DNA of 64,000 nt from Streptomyces sp. NBC_01142 (GCF_026341125.1 NZ_JAPEOR010000002.1:3465001-3529000), one strand, 5' to 3'; counted from the first letter of the stretch, positions 42,700 through 51,585 are shown. Made by a program: numbers and translations. The notes: generated by a model not told the origin, from the sequence alone.

Positions 42700-43461
42700 C
42701 TAGCCGTTTTCCCAGCCGCTGGTCCGGTCCGTTGGAGCCGCGCTGTCCGTGCGGTCCGTGCGGTCCGAGTGGTCCGCGCTGTCCGCGCTGTCCGTACGGC
42801 GGCGCACCGCGAGGGCGGCGGCATAGCCGGGGTCGGTGGCCAGGTCGGCCACCAACCAGTCGGCGTGCGTGGCCGGTTGGGGCCCGGCGCCGACATGAGT
42901 GAGCGAGAGATCCTCGTTCAGGCCGACCCCGGTGGCCTTCAGCAGGGCCTCCTTACGGGTCCAGCAGCGGGCGAAGGCGGCCGGGCGCTCGGCGGCGGGC
43001 AGTGCCGCCAGTTCCGTACGCTCCCTGGGGTGCAGCCGGGCCGCGACCTCGCTGACCGTGGCGGGGTCGGGGAGTGCTTCGACGTCGATACCGACGGGGG
43101 CTTCGGCGAGGGCGATCATCACGATGCCGCCCGTGTGCGAGAGCGAGAAGTGCACGGCGTAGCCGGGCACGTGGGGCCGCCCGTGCGGGCCGGAGCAGTG
43201 GGTGCACGGTTCGCGCGCCATGGTGACCGCCTGCGGAGTCTGCCCGAGCCGCTCGCCGAGCAGCCGGCGCAGGGTCACATGCGCGACCGCGTAGGCGTCG
43301 CGGTCCGCGCTCCGGTGGAAGGCGGCGAGGCGCGCGGCCTCGTCGGCGTCGAGGAGGCCGCGGTGGGCGACGGCGTCCTCGGCGTGGTCGGACACCCGCC
43401 CGCACCACAGCAGTTCCACGCCGGGCAGCGTCGCCGGGCGGGGGGCGGGGAGGTGAACCAT
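42700..43461 (-). CDS. 4'-phosphopantetheinyl transferase (Sfp type)
   Basis: A 253-residue Sfp-type PPTase that transfers phosphopantetheine from CoA to carrier proteins of polyketide, peptide or siderophore synthases. Motifs present are H-F-S-L-S-H-T-G-G, the magnesium-binding G-I-D-V-E-A-L, and W-T-R-K-E-A-L-L-K-A-T-G-x-G-L. The last 30 residues are a low-complexity D-S-A-D / D-R-T-D repeat encoded by near-identical GTCCG units. The ATG at 43461 has a GGGAGA site. It is divergent from a TetR regulator across a palindromic operator. Confidence 0.93.
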   Translation of the reverse strand: MVHLPAPRPATLPGVELLWCGRVSDHAEDAVAHRGLLDADEAARLAAFHRSADRDAYAVAHVTLRRLLGERLGQTPQAVTMAREPCTHCSGPHGRPHVPGYAVHFSLSHTGGIVMIALAEAPVGIDVEALPDPATVSEVAARLHPRERTELAALPAAERPAAFARCWTRKEALLKATGVGLNEDLSLTHVGAGPQPATHADWLVADLATDPGYAAALAVRRRTDSADSADHSDRTDRTDSAAPTDRTSGWENG

Positions 43462-43520
43462 GGTGTCTCCCAACATCCTGTACGAGTACTGCACAGTGTG
43501 CCGTTTCGACGCCCAGACAT

Positions 43521-43544
43521 TTAACAGATCCATGGTTCCGTTAA
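43521..43544. promoter_or_regulatory. 24-bp palindrome, probable TetR operator
   Basis: TTAAC at the left end and GTTAA at the right end are arranged around a CCATGG centre in the 126-base region between the PPTase and TetR genes. It would cover the promoters of both. Confidence 0.6.
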
Positions 43545-43587
43545 GATGAAAGGTACTGCGTCGGAACGTGAGAACTGGAGCCCCGTG

Positions 43588-44199
43588 ATGAATGCCGAGG
43601 ATGCGGACCCGGGCACCGTCCGGCCCGGCGGGCGCACCGCACGCGTCCGGGCCTCCGTCCTGCGAGCGGCGGGTGACGCCCTGGTCGAGCACGGCTTCCA
43701 CCGCCTCGACCTGACCGATGTGGCCCGCCGCGCGGAGGTGGGCAAGACAACCGTCTACCGCCGCTGGGGCACGACCACCGGCCTGGTCGCCGATCTGCTG
43801 GCCGACATGGCGGAACAGTCCGTACCGCGTTCGGACACGGGCTCGCTGACCGAGGACCTCAGGGCCAACGCCCGCCTCGTCGCCGGCACCCTGGGCGACC
43901 CCCGCCAGGGCCCCCTCTTCAAAGCCGTGATCGCCGCCGCCACCTGCGACGAACGCACCGCCGAGGCCCTGCACCGCTTCTACGCGACCCGGATCAAGGA
44001 GTGGGTGCCGTGCGTCGAGGGCGCGATCACCCGCGGTGAGCTGCCCGCGGGCACCGACGCCCATGAGGTGATCCGCGCGGTCTCGGCCCCGCTCTACTAC
44101 CGCCTGCTGGCCAGCGGCGACCCTCTCGACGAGGCCGCCGCAGACCGCGCGGCCGCCGCCGCCGAGTCCGCCGCCCGGGCGGGTGCGTACGTTCCCTGA
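43588..44199 (+). CDS. TetR-family regulator
   Basis: A 203-residue TetR-type repressor. The HTH lies near residues 35-60 (L-D-L-T-D-V-A-R-R-A-E-V-G-K-T-T-V-Y-R-R-W), followed by the variable ligand domain with the TetR_C-type helices. The start at ATG 43588 follows a GGAG site; the frame continues 14 codons upstream. It is divergent from the PPTase and probably controls it and itself through the intervening palindrome. Confidence 0.92.
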   Translation: MNAEDADPGTVRPGGRTARVRASVLRAAGDALVEHGFHRLDLTDVARRAEVGKTTVYRRWGTTTGLVADLLADMAEQSVPRSDTGSLTEDLRANARLVAGTLGDPRQGPLFKAVIAAATCDERTAEALHRFYATRIKEWVPCVEGAITRGELPAGTDAHEVIRAVSAPLYYRLLASGDPLDEAAADRAAAAAESAARAGAYVP

Positions 44200-44218
44200 C
44201 ACCTCACCCGGAACACGC

Positions 44219-44253
44219 CAAGGGCCTGACCCTCGATGAGGATCAGGCCCTTG
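44219..44253. terminator. strong bidirectional terminator between TetR and TerD genes
   Basis: A 16-bp stem with one G-T wobble (44219-44234 with 44238-44253) and a 3-base loop lies between two convergent genes. Confidence 0.8.
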
Positions 44254-44291
44254 AGCTGTTGGCCGGCAGACCGCAGACCGCAGACCGCGAC

Positions 44292-44867
44292 TTAGATGTT
44301 GACGCCGAAGTCCTGAGCGATACCGCGCAGACCGGAGGCGTACCCCTGGCCGACGGCGCGGAACTTCCACTCCGCCGCGTTGCGGTACAGCTCGCCGAAG
44401 ACCATCGCGGTCTCGGTCGAGGCGTCCTCGCTCAGGTCGTAGCGCGCCAGCTCGGCGCCGCCGGCCTGGTTGACGACGCGAATGAACGCGTTGCGCACCT
44501 GGCCGAAGGACTGCTGACGGCTCTCGCCCTCGTGGATGGAGACCGGGAACACGATCTTGTCGACCTCGGCGGGCACGCCCGCCAGGTTCACCTTGATCTG
44601 CTCGTCGTCGCCCTCGCCCTCACCCGTGAGGTTGTCACCGGTGTGCTCGACGGAGCCCTCGGGGCTCTTGAGGTTGTTGAAGAACACGAAGTGCTGGTCG
44701 GACACGACCTTGCCGTTGGCGTCCACCAGCAGGGCACTGGCGTCGAGGTCGAAGTCGGTCCCGGTGGTGCTGCGTACGTCCCAGCCCAGACCCACGACGA
44801 CCGCGGTCAGGCCCGGGGCCTCCTTGCTGAGCGAGACGTTGCCGCCCTTGGAAAGGCTGACACCCAT
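44292..44867 (-). CDS. TerD-family stress protein
   Basis: A 191-residue TerD/CABP protein. It has the classic start [13 protein letters not shown] and the calcium-binding pattern [27 protein letters not shown] and [10 protein letters not shown]. These proteins bind Ca2+ and are linked to tellurite, phage and stress resistance and to differentiation in streptomycetes. The start at 44867 has a GGGGA site. No other ter genes are adjacent. Confidence 0.95.
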   Translation of the reverse strand: MGVSLSKGGNVSLSKEAPGLTAVVVGLGWDVRSTTGTDFDLDASALLVDANGKVVSDQHFVFFNNLKSPEGSVEHTGDNLTGEGEGDDEQIKVNLAGVPAEVDKIVFPVSIHEGESRQQSFGQVRNAFIRVVNQAGGAELARYDLSEDASTETAMVFGELYRNAAEWKFRAVGQGYASGLRGIAQDFGVNI

Positions 44868-44966
44868 GGAAATCCCCTGCGCAATCCGGCGCGGGCCGCG
44901 CCTCTTGACGATTCCTTTGCCCACCGGCCCAACGAGTGACCACCGGCTCGGGTTCCCCTGTGGCCG

Positions 44967-45419
44967 TCAGGAATGGGCCAAGGGGCTGACGGGCTTGTCG
45001 GGCTGGGCCACGAGTCCGTCCGCGACCAGGCCGGCGAGCACGGCCTCACTCAGCGCCTGCACCGCGGACTGCGGCCGGACCATGACCGTGAACTCCTTGA
45101 TCCGGCCTGCCTCGTCGAACTGGAGCAGGTCGATGCCGTGGATCTGCTTGCCGTTCACGGTGGCCCGGAAGAGCAGGATCTCCGACGGGGCTTCCTCGCC
45201 GTCCCCACTGGTCTCGGCGGCGCCCTCGAACTGTCCGACGTAACGGAAGTCCTTGAAGGTACGCAACAGGACCCCGAAGAGCCCCACCACCATCGGCCGG
45301 CCCTCGAAGGGCTTGAACTTCACCGGGCTGTAGAGGCGGACGTCCTCGGTGAACAGGCCGTCCAGCGCGGTGAGATCCCGCTTCTCCACGGCGGCGCGGA
45401 ATCCTTCGGCAGTCTCCAT
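44967..45419 (-). CDS. SnoaL/NTF2-like protein
   Basis: A 150-residue NTF2-fold protein: T-A-E-G-F-R-A-A-V-E-K-R-D at the start, L-F-T-E-D-V-R-L-Y-S-P-V, then F-K-D-F-R-Y-V-G-Q-F and G-I-D-L-L-Q-F-D-E-A-G-R-I-K-E-F-T-V. The ATG at 45419 has a GAGGAGAG site. It is divergent from the PadR gene across a 36-bp palindrome, so it is the probable PadR target. The substrate is unknown. Confidence 0.83.
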   Translation of the reverse strand: METAEGFRAAVEKRDLTALDGLFTEDVRLYSPVKFKPFEGRPMVVGLFGVLLRTFKDFRYVGQFEGAAETSGDGEEAPSEILLFRATVNGKQIHGIDLLQFDEAGRIKEFTVMVRPQSAVQALSEAVLAGLVADGLVAQPDKPVSPLAHS

Positions 45420-45440
45420 GGTCTCTCCTCGTACCTTGTC

Positions 45441-45476
45441 CTACTCAACAATCTGACTAGTCAGTTTCTTGAGTAG
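45441..45476. promoter_or_regulatory. 36-bp palindrome, probable PadR operator
   Basis: The two 18-base arms match at 16 positions around an ACTAGT centre, with outer arms CTACTCAA and TTGAGTAG. The site lies between the divergent SnoaL-like and PadR genes, 22 bases from the SnoaL start and 43 from the PadR start, well placed to repress both. Confidence 0.7.
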
Positions 45477-45518
45477 GATGATGCAGGGACGGACGAGGAA
45501 AGGGAAGGGGCTGCTGCG

Positions 45519-46088
45519 ATGGCCTTGCGACACGCGGTACTGGCGGCGCTGCTGGACGGCGAGTACAGCGGATACCAGCTGGCCAAGGCGTTCGACGTCG
45601 GAGTGGCGAACTTCTGGCACGCCCTGCCCCAGCAGCTGTACGCCGAGCTGACCAGGCTGGAGAGGGAAGGGTTGGTCACGGGCCGCCAGGTGGTCCAGGA
45701 GACGCGGCCCAACAAGCGCCTGTTCAAGGTCACCGACGCCGGTCTCGCCGAGCTGGAACAGTTCGCGGCGGCCGCGTCGAAACCCTCGTTCATCCGCGAC
45801 GACCTGCTGGTCAAGGTCCAGGCCGCCGACCGGATCAGCACCGGCCCGCTGATCGAACAGCTCGAGGAGCGAGCGTCCGTCGCCGAGGCCAAGATCGAGC
45901 TCTTCGGCAAGCTGCTGCGACAGATGCGCGGCGAACGGGACGAGGAGGAGTTCCTGCGCCGGGGCGAGCGGATCGGCCCGTATCTGACGTGCCTGCGCGG
46001 CCTGGCCTTCGAGACGGACAACCGGAACTGGTGTCTGCGGATCGCGGCCGTGCTGCGGGACAGGCGGACGGCTCGCGCCGAGCGGTGA
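45519..46088 (+). CDS. PadR-family regulator
   Basis: A 189-residue PadR regulator. The winged helix at 1-85 has the family signature H-A-V-L-A-A-L-L-D-G-E-Y-S-G-Y-Q-L-A-K, W-H-A-L-P-Q-Q-L-Y-A-E-L and L-E-R-E-G-L-V. The C-terminal Vir-like coiled coil runs about 105-180. PadR proteins typically repress a divergent gene and release it on binding a phenolic or drug ligand. The large palindrome upstream is the evident operator. Confidence 0.93.
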   Translation: MALRHAVLAALLDGEYSGYQLAKAFDVGVANFWHALPQQLYAELTRLEREGLVTGRQVVQETRPNKRLFKVTDAGLAELEQFAAAASKPSFIRDDLLVKVQAADRISTGPLIEQLEERASVAEAKIELFGKLLRQMRGERDEEEFLRRGERIGPYLTCLRGLAFETDNRNWCLRIAAVLRDRRTARAER

Positions 46089-46372
46089 GCACCGGGCCGT
46101 ACTGCTCACGACCCGATTCTCGTCCGTGTGCGTGTGAACGACGGCGTGGAACTGCTCAATCGATTCGTGGCGCAGCGCTGGATGAGGTTGAGGTTCTCCA
46201 CGTAAAGTGCGGCGGCCCGGCCGTACGGCGCTGGAAAAGTTCGTACCAGACGTCGTTTCCCTTGACCCATTGTCCGGTCGCTTTGCGTGGGATCCTGATT
46301 GTCCCGGGGGCGGATGCTGCCGAGTAATTCGGAGCGCGTGATGCGGGACCGCACGTTCAGGGACGACGGGAA

Positions 46373-46864
46373 TCAGTGCACGAGATAGAGGGTGAAGGCT
46401 CCGCCTGACTCAGAGATGCGGGCGACGTGACCGTAGCCGCGGGCGGTGGCGTACGCGCCGGTGCCGCCGGTGACGGCGAGGTCGAAGTCGCTGGGCGGGG
46501 TGCCGATAGGGGTGGTCTGCAGATGCTGCCAGGTCACTTGTCCCCGGGGAAGGCTGAAAGTGCCTGTGCAGTGCGTGGTTTGGGCTGCCACCCGGGTGCA
46601 CACCGCTCCCTCGGTGCCATAGCTGAGACCTCTGCGGTAGAGGTTCGCGGTGATGATGATCTGATCGCCGACCCCGGGTCCGGGTGTGCCGTTGTCGACC
46701 ACCGTGGTTCCTGTGCCCGTCGACGTGAGGCTGATGACCTCCGTGTACTTGTCCCTGCCCCGGTCCAGCGGATACGGGTCGCTGGACGCAGAGGCGGGAC
46801 CGGCGACCGTCGCGAGCGACAACGCCGTTGCTGCCACCGCGCCCCACTTCGAAATTGAAAGCAT
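46373..46864 (-). CDS. secreted allene-oxide-cyclase/dirigent-like beta-barrel protein
   Basis: A 163-residue exported protein. The ATG at 46864 has a GAGGAAG site and gives a signal peptide (M-L-S-I-S-K-W-G-A-V-A-A-T-A) with A-S-A cleavage near residue 27. The mature part has the pattern of AOC-barrel proteins: G-D-Q-I-I-I-T-A-N-L-Y, C-T-G-T-F-S-L-P-R-G-Q-V-T-W-Q and A-V-T-G-G-T-G-A-Y-A-T-A-R-G-Y-G. No catalytic residue is evident; it may bind a ligand. A 284-base gene-free stretch separates it from the PadR gene. Confidence 0.72.
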   Translation of the reverse strand: MLSISKWGAVAATALSLATVAGPASASSDPYPLDRGRDKYTEVISLTSTGTGTTVVDNGTPGPGVGDQIIITANLYRRGLSYGTEGAVCTRVAAQTTHCTGTFSLPRGQVTWQHLQTTPIGTPPSDFDLAVTGGTGAYATARGYGHVARISESGGAFTLYLVH

Positions 46865-47175
46865 TCTTCCTCGCCTGATGAACGCGGATTCTTTGATGCG
46901 CTCAAGAATTCTCATTGTGCGATGTAGTGTCAATTCTCAAACTCATCAAAAGTGCCTGGTTCATCCATCCGGCGGCATCTCCCACAACACGCCGAGGTCG
47001 CCGGCAGTATCACGCAGCCCGTGAAAATCAGTCCTGCTCGGCGCAGCCCGAGCGGCGCGCCCGCGCCACCTGCCGACCGGCGCTCGACGAGGAGGCCGTG
47101 GGACGGGACGACGTGCCGGGTCACACGGCGACGGGCCGGGAGACGTCTGTTCTCCCGACCCGTCGCTGAAAGGCC
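46865..47175. other. gene-free region
   Basis: These 311 bases hold the promoter side of the secreted-protein gene and the 3' flank of the P450 gene. Small open frames here lack ribosome-binding sites and normal composition. No repeat or hairpin of note was found. Confidence 0.5.
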
Positions 47176-48414
47176 CTAGGCACGCAGACCGTCGAACGAG
47201 ATGTTGAGGTGGCGGGGTCCACGCAGCACGGCGTTCTGGCGGTAAGGGGGCGGATCCTCCACCAGGCGGGGGTTGTCGAGCCTGCGGGCGAGCTCGGTCA
47301 GGGCGAGCTGTGCCTCCAGGCGGGCCAGCGGCGCGCCGAAGCAGCTGTGGATACCGCTGCCGAAGCCCAGGTGCTGGTTGTCCCTTCGGTCGGGGTCGAA
47401 GCGGTCGGGGTCGAGAAACCGTTGCGGGTCCCGGTTGCCGGAGGCCAGGAGGAGCCACACGGCTGCTCCCTTGGGGATGGTGGTGCCGGCGATGTCGATG
47501 TCATCGAGGGTGGTGCGCTGCGGAAGCAGCTGCACGGGCGGCTCGAAGCGCAGGAGCTCTTCCACGAGCGGGACGGCCAGCCGGGGGTCGTTTCGCAGCC
47601 GCTGGAGAACGTCCGGGTTGCGCATAAGGGTGAGCATTCCGTTGGTGATGAGGTTGACCGTGGTCTCGTGGCCGGCGATCAGGAGCAGGGCGGCGGTGCT
47701 GAGCACCTCGATCGGGGTCATCTGCCCGTCCGGGCTGTGGTCGGTGACGAGGGCGGAGAGCATGTCGTCGCCGGGCGCGGCGCGGCGTTTCGCGACGAGC
47801 TCGGACAGGTACATGCCCAGCTCGTTGCGGGCCGACTGGGAGACCCGGTTCCGCTCGGCAGGGTCCTGGTCCGGGTCCGGATCGAGGCTGGCGGCGATGG
47901 TGTCGGCCCAGGAGTGGAAGCGCGCTTCGTCCTCGCGTGGAATCCCGAGCAGCCGGCAGATCACGGTCACGGGGAAGGGGTAGGAGAAATTGTCGACGAG
48001 GTCGATCCGGTCCCGGTCCCCGAAGCCGTCGATGAGGTCGGTGACGATCCCGGCGAGTTCGCCGTGCATGTTGTGGATCCGCCGGGGTGTGTGCGGCGGT
48101 CCGAAGGGGCGCGTCGTCATACGGCGCAACCGGTCGTGTTCCGGAGGGTCGAGCTTCAGGAAGGAGGGCGGCAGCGGCGATGCTTCCTCTTCCTGCTGGT
48201 CAAGTGCGCCGGTGGCCTGGGCGGAGAGGTTACGGGCGTCCGAACTGATCCGCGGATCGTGCAGGAGGCTCTTGATCTCCCAGTAGGTACTGGCGACGAA
48301 CAGCCCCTCTCCCTGTTGGGACACGGGCGTCTTGCGCAGCTCGGCGTACAGGGGGTACGGGTCCGCGCGGTTGGCGTAGTCGGTGATCTGCCGAAGGAGC
48401 ATGCCTTGCGTCAT
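47176..48414 (-). CDS. cytochrome P450
   Basis: A 412-residue bacterial class I P450. The oxygen-binding I-helix motif is A-G-H-E-T-T, the E-x-x-R is in E-E-L-L-R, and the heme loop F-G-S-G-I-H-S-C-F-G places the thiolate at Cys358. All key residues are present, so it should be an active monooxygenase. It is the last gene of a ferredoxin-reductase-P450 operon, 46 bases after the reductase. The substrate is unknown; no other biosynthetic genes are adjacent. Confidence 0.96.
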   Translation of the reverse strand: MTQGMLLRQITDYANRADPYPLYAELRKTPVSQQGEGLFVASTYWEIKSLLHDPRISSDARNLSAQATGALDQQEEEASPLPPSFLKLDPPEHDRLRRMTTRPFGPPHTPRRIHNMHGELAGIVTDLIDGFGDRDRIDLVDNFSYPFPVTVICRLLGIPREDEARFHSWADTIAASLDPDPDQDPAERNRVSQSARNELGMYLSELVAKRRAAPGDDMLSALVTDHSPDGQMTPIEVLSTAALLLIAGHETTVNLITNGMLTLMRNPDVLQRLRNDPRLAVPLVEELLRFEPPVQLLPQRTTLDDIDIAGTTIPKGAAVWLLLASGNRDPQRFLDPDRFDPDRRDNQHLGFGSGIHSCFGAPLARLEAQLALTELARRLDNPRLVEDPPPYRQNAVLRGPRHLNISFDGLRA

Positions 48415-48460
48415 GGTGGCGTCCTTGTGGGCGTTGGACAGCGGGCTTGCCGCGCCGTGG

Positions 48461-49855
48461 TCAGGCTCGGGCAGGGGTGAAGGTGATCCGCCGGTCGGTC
48501 GGCGAGTAGCCGCTGAGGGTGACGGACGGCCCGTGGGTGGGCACGGAGGGGTCGGGGAAATCTGCCGAGACCGGCCGCAGCCCTTCGGGACGCCGGTCCA
48601 CCATGGGAAATGTCGGCGGGAAGGGCGCAGCCGATTCGATCATCCGCTGGTAGAACTCCAGCCACTTCGTGTGGTCGAAGGTGACGGCGGCGATGACGCG
48701 GCCCTGGTACCCGTACACACCGGCGAAGCGGCGCTCGGCGAGTGACCCCTGGGCGATGAGGATCTCCTCGCCCAGGGACGGGACGCCCACCGACTTGATG
48801 CTGACCCCGAACTGGGAGGACCAGAAGGCCGGCACCCACAGGTGCGGACGGCGGTCCGAGCTGGCGCTGATCATGTTGTGCGCTGCGATCTCGGCCTGTG
48901 CGACGGCATTGCCCCAGTGCTCGAGGGACAGGAACTGGTACCCGAAGAGCGCGTGCGGGGAACGTGCGACGTCGCCGGCGACGAAGACGTCGTCCGTCAC
49001 GATGCCCCGGACGTCGAAGGCGCGGCATCCGGCGTCGCAGGCGATTCCGCGCGGGCCGGCGCCCAGTCCGGAGTCTGCGAGCCATCCGGTGTTGCGCGTC
49101 GCGCCGAGCGAGACCACCGCGACATCCGCGTCGATCGTGCTGCCGTCGGACAGGTGCGCACAGCGCAGGCGTCCTGCGGAGTCGCCCTCCAGCCCCGTGA
49201 CCATGATGTTGCAGCGCAGGTCCACGCCGTGCTCTCGTTGCAGCTCTGCGGCCGCATGGCCGATCACGCCACCGAGCGCGCCCACCAAAGGCGCCGAGCC
49301 GCGTTCGACGACGGTGACCGGCAGCCCTCGCTCACGGCAGGCGGATGCGATCTCCGAGCCGGTGAAGCCGGCCCCGATGACGAGCACCCGGCGGGGGGTG
49401 GCCGCGAGCCGCCGGTGAAGGCTCGCCGCGTCGTCGCGCGTGCGCAGTACGAAGACCCCGTCCAGGTCGGCTTCTGTCTCATGCGGCCATGGCCGGGCAC
49501 GAACGCCGGTCGCGATCAGCAGCCGGTCGTACTCCACCTCGTCACCGTCGGCCAGACGCACCCGTTTGGCCGCCATGTCCAGCCCGGTGGCGGCGACCCC
49601 GAGCCGCCACTGCGCGTCGAGCTCCATGCGCCGGGGCAGTGCGGTGTGGTCGGCGGACGCAACGCCCAGCAGTACCTGTTTGGAGAGCGGAGGCCGGTCG
49701 TACGGTTCGTGGGGCTCGTCGCCGATCAGTGTCAGTGATCCGGTGAAGCCCTCTGCCCGCAGGGTCTCCGCCGCCCGGAGGCCGGCCAGGGAAGCGCCCA
49801 CGATCACGATCCGCCCCTCGCGCCTCAGCGACTCCAAGAACGCGTCACCGGACAC
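48461..49855 (-). CDS. FAD-dependent ferredoxin reductase
   Basis: A 464-residue oxygenase-coupled NAD(P)H-ferredoxin reductase. The FAD site is I-V-I-V-G-A-S-L-A-G-L at about 16-26 and the NAD(P)H site V-L-V-I-G-A-G-F-T-G-S-E. The second FAD motif is D-V-F-V-A-G-D-V-A-R. The C-terminal interface domain carries the usual H-W-G-N-A-V-A-Q-A region. A tail of about 50 residues beyond the normal end is proline-rich. Its start overlaps the ferredoxin gene by 11 bases. It should pass electrons from NAD(P)H through that ferredoxin to the P450. Confidence 0.94.
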   Translation of the reverse strand: MSGDAFLESLRREGRIVIVGASLAGLRAAETLRAEGFTGSLTLIGDEPHEPYDRPPLSKQVLLGVASADHTALPRRMELDAQWRLGVAATGLDMAAKRVRLADGDEVEYDRLLIATGVRARPWPHETEADLDGVFVLRTRDDAASLHRRLAATPRRVLVIGAGFTGSEIASACRERGLPVTVVERGSAPLVGALGGVIGHAAAELQREHGVDLRCNIMVTGLEGDSAGRLRCAHLSDGSTIDADVAVVSLGATRNTGWLADSGLGAGPRGIACDAGCRAFDVRGIVTDDVFVAGDVARSPHALFGYQFLSLEHWGNAVAQAEIAAHNMISASSDRRPHLWVPAFWSSQFGVSIKSVGVPSLGEEILIAQGSLAERRFAGVYGYQGRVIAAVTFDHTKWLEFYQRMIESAAPFPPTFPMVDRRPEGLRPVSADFPDPSVPTHGPSVTLSGYSPTDRRITFTPARA

Positions 49856-50081
49856 CGGACAGGCCTTCCCTCACCGTGGCGGGGTCATCGCCCAGGTCGT
49901 CCACCAAGATGGCCTGGACCGGGCACGCCGCGGCGGCACGCGCCACATGCTCGCGCTGTGCGTCGTCGGCGTGCGGGTTGTACAGCAGCGCCTCGTCGCC
50001 GTGCATGGTGAATACATCGGGTGCGAGGAAGGCGCATTGCGCGTACCCCAGGCACCGGTTGAGATCGACGACAAGTCTCAT
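49845..50081 (-). CDS. [3Fe-4S]-type ferredoxin for P450
   Basis: A 78-residue ferredoxin. The cluster cysteines are Cys10, Cys16 and Cys53 (C-L-G-Y-A-Q-C and A-A-A-C-P-V). The position that would hold a fourth cysteine is Tyr13, so a [3Fe-4S] cluster is expected, as in many P450 partners. The ATG at 50081 has a GGAAGGGCGG site. It is the first gene of the three-gene electron-transfer operon. Confidence 0.94.
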   Translation of the reverse strand: MRLVVDLNRCLGYAQCAFLAPDVFTMHGDEALLYNPHADDAQREHVARAAAACPVQAILVDDLGDDPATVREGLSGVR

Positions 50082-50189
50082 CAAGGCCGCCCTTCCAGTA
50101 GTTCCCTGCCTCAGCATGCGAGTGCCGTCGTGCTTGCGCGAGCACAGCGGGCCAGAAGGGTCATCGGACGACGCCGCGGGAGATGCCGG

Positions 50190-50858
50190 TCACGACTCGA
50201 CGGTCGGCGCCGGCTGTCGGCGGAAACTGACGACGATGATGTGGACGCTGATGATCAGCGCCCACAGGGGGAAGACCAGTTCGCACCAGGGGACGCTGCT
50301 CGCCGCGAAGAGCAGTGTGAGGGCGACCAGATAGCCCAGGGCCGAGAGCCAGCGGGGAAGGACCCCGAGACGGTGCCCGATGGCGGACGTCGAGAGGGTG
50401 AACACCGCGGCCATGCGCATCGAGTAGGTCATCAGAAGGTTGTAGGTGAAGTGCCGGCCGAAGGACCACAGCTGAGACTGGGAATCGGCCCCGGCCTCGT
50501 CGGCCGCGGCCAACAGGCTTCCCGCTGCTGCCGCGGCCCCGAAAAGTGTCGCCACGAAGAGCAGACCGCTGCCCAGGAACACCGTGGCGAGGAACTGGTC
50601 CTCCGCCTTCCCGATCCGCGCGCGCACCACGCCCATGAACCACAGAAAGAAAATGCCGGCGAACGGGATGAGGCTGAGCGCCGCCTGGACCGTGTGCAGG
50701 CGCGAGGAATCGGAGATCCAGTTGTTGTCCGCGGAAATCGGCCCGTCGGGCAGGGCCAGGCGGACAAGGATGATGGCAGCAGTGAGCAGGAGGGCGAAGA
50801 CGATCCCCACCACTCCCGCGGCTCGTGGAGTGCGCAGCGCCTGACTGGTCCTCTCCAT
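50190..50858 (-). CDS. DUF4386-like multi-pass membrane protein
   Basis: A 222-residue membrane protein with six hydrophobic segments (about 14-34, 58-78, 88-112, 135-155, 170-186 and 193-212). Conserved-looking loops are D-N-N-W-I-S-D-S-S-R and F-G-R-H-F-T-Y-N-L-L. It resembles DUF4386-type proteins of unknown function, with moderate certainty. The ATG at 50858 has a distant GAGAGGAAG. It ends 108 bases upstream of the P450 operon and may share its regulation. Confidence 0.7.
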   Translation of the reverse strand: MERTSQALRTPRAAGVVGIVFALLLTAAIILVRLALPDGPISADNNWISDSSRLHTVQAALSLIPFAGIFFLWFMGVVRARIGKAEDQFLATVFLGSGLLFVATLFGAAAAAGSLLAAADEAGADSQSQLWSFGRHFTYNLLMTYSMRMAAVFTLSTSAIGHRLGVLPRWLSALGYLVALTLLFAASSVPWCELVFPLWALIISVHIIVVSFRRQPAPTVES

Positions 50859-51585
50859 GGGCTGTCGTTCGCTTCCTCTCCCTGTCCGTGCGTCAACCGG
50901 TCCCGTGACAGCCTGATCCCCGCTCGGCGGTGGCGGCAGGAAAGGACCGGGAGGCGCCGCTTCCGCGGCTCGTGTCACAGGGGCCGGACACGTACTGCGC
51001 CTGCGCGGGCCCCGGAGGACGACCTGGAACCAGGAAGCACCCGCGCACGCGGCCGCGCCACCCGGACCACGCGTGAGGGTGACGCGCGGGGGCGGCGGCG
51101 CGTCGCCGCTCGTGACGATGGCGGCCCCTGGCACCGGTGGCGCCGGCGAATCCCCCGACCCGGCCGAGGAAGCCCCCGGTGAGCAACTGGAGGAACCGAG
51201 GAAGCCCCGGCCAAGCAGCCGGAGGAACCGAGGAAGCCCCGGCCAAGCAGCCGGAGGAACCGAGGAAGCCCCCGGTGAGCAACCGGAGGAACCGAGGAAA
51301 CTCCCGCCGTCGGCTGAAACCCAGTGACGCCCGGCTCCCGTCGGCACCAGAGGCACCCGCCCCGGCGGAGCCCGCTGTCCCGTGAGCGCGCTCACGCTCG
51401 TATCGCGTCCGGCAACCGGCTGACGGCTTTGATCAGTTGCGTCGAGCCACAGCGTCCGCGAGCGCCGCGACGGCCGCCATCGGCTCCTCGAAGGCGCGCG
51501 TCCGCCGCGCACACTCCTCAAAGGCGCGTGTGAGTCAGGTCCTGCCGGGACTCGGGTTGCCGGGCCAAGCTCGGACGCGTGCCGG
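50859..51585. repeat. gene-free region with a 32-bp tandem repeat
   Basis: No convincing gene. Four copies of a 32-bp unit, each containing GAGGAACCGAG, start at 51190, 51222, 51254 and 51286, with a fifth degenerate partial copy to the left. Because 32 is not a multiple of three, translation would change frame at each unit, so the array is noncoding. The rest is GC-rich sequence without clear signals. Confidence 0.75.

Noticed and set aside
44292..44867. TerD gene as part of a tellurite-resistance ter operon
   Set aside because: No terA, terB, terC or terZ homologue is adjacent; it is a single gene.
46930..47124. 64-codon minus-strand frame downstream of the secreted protein
   Set aside because: No ribosome-binding site and no recognisable protein features.
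47176..50081. P450 operon as part of a natural-product cluster with the PPTase
   Set aside because: No synthase or other tailoring genes are present and the PPTase is separated by unrelated genes.
51165..51300. Possible CRISPR array because of the 32-bp period
   Set aside because: The units are contiguous repeats without unique spacers and there are no cas genes.
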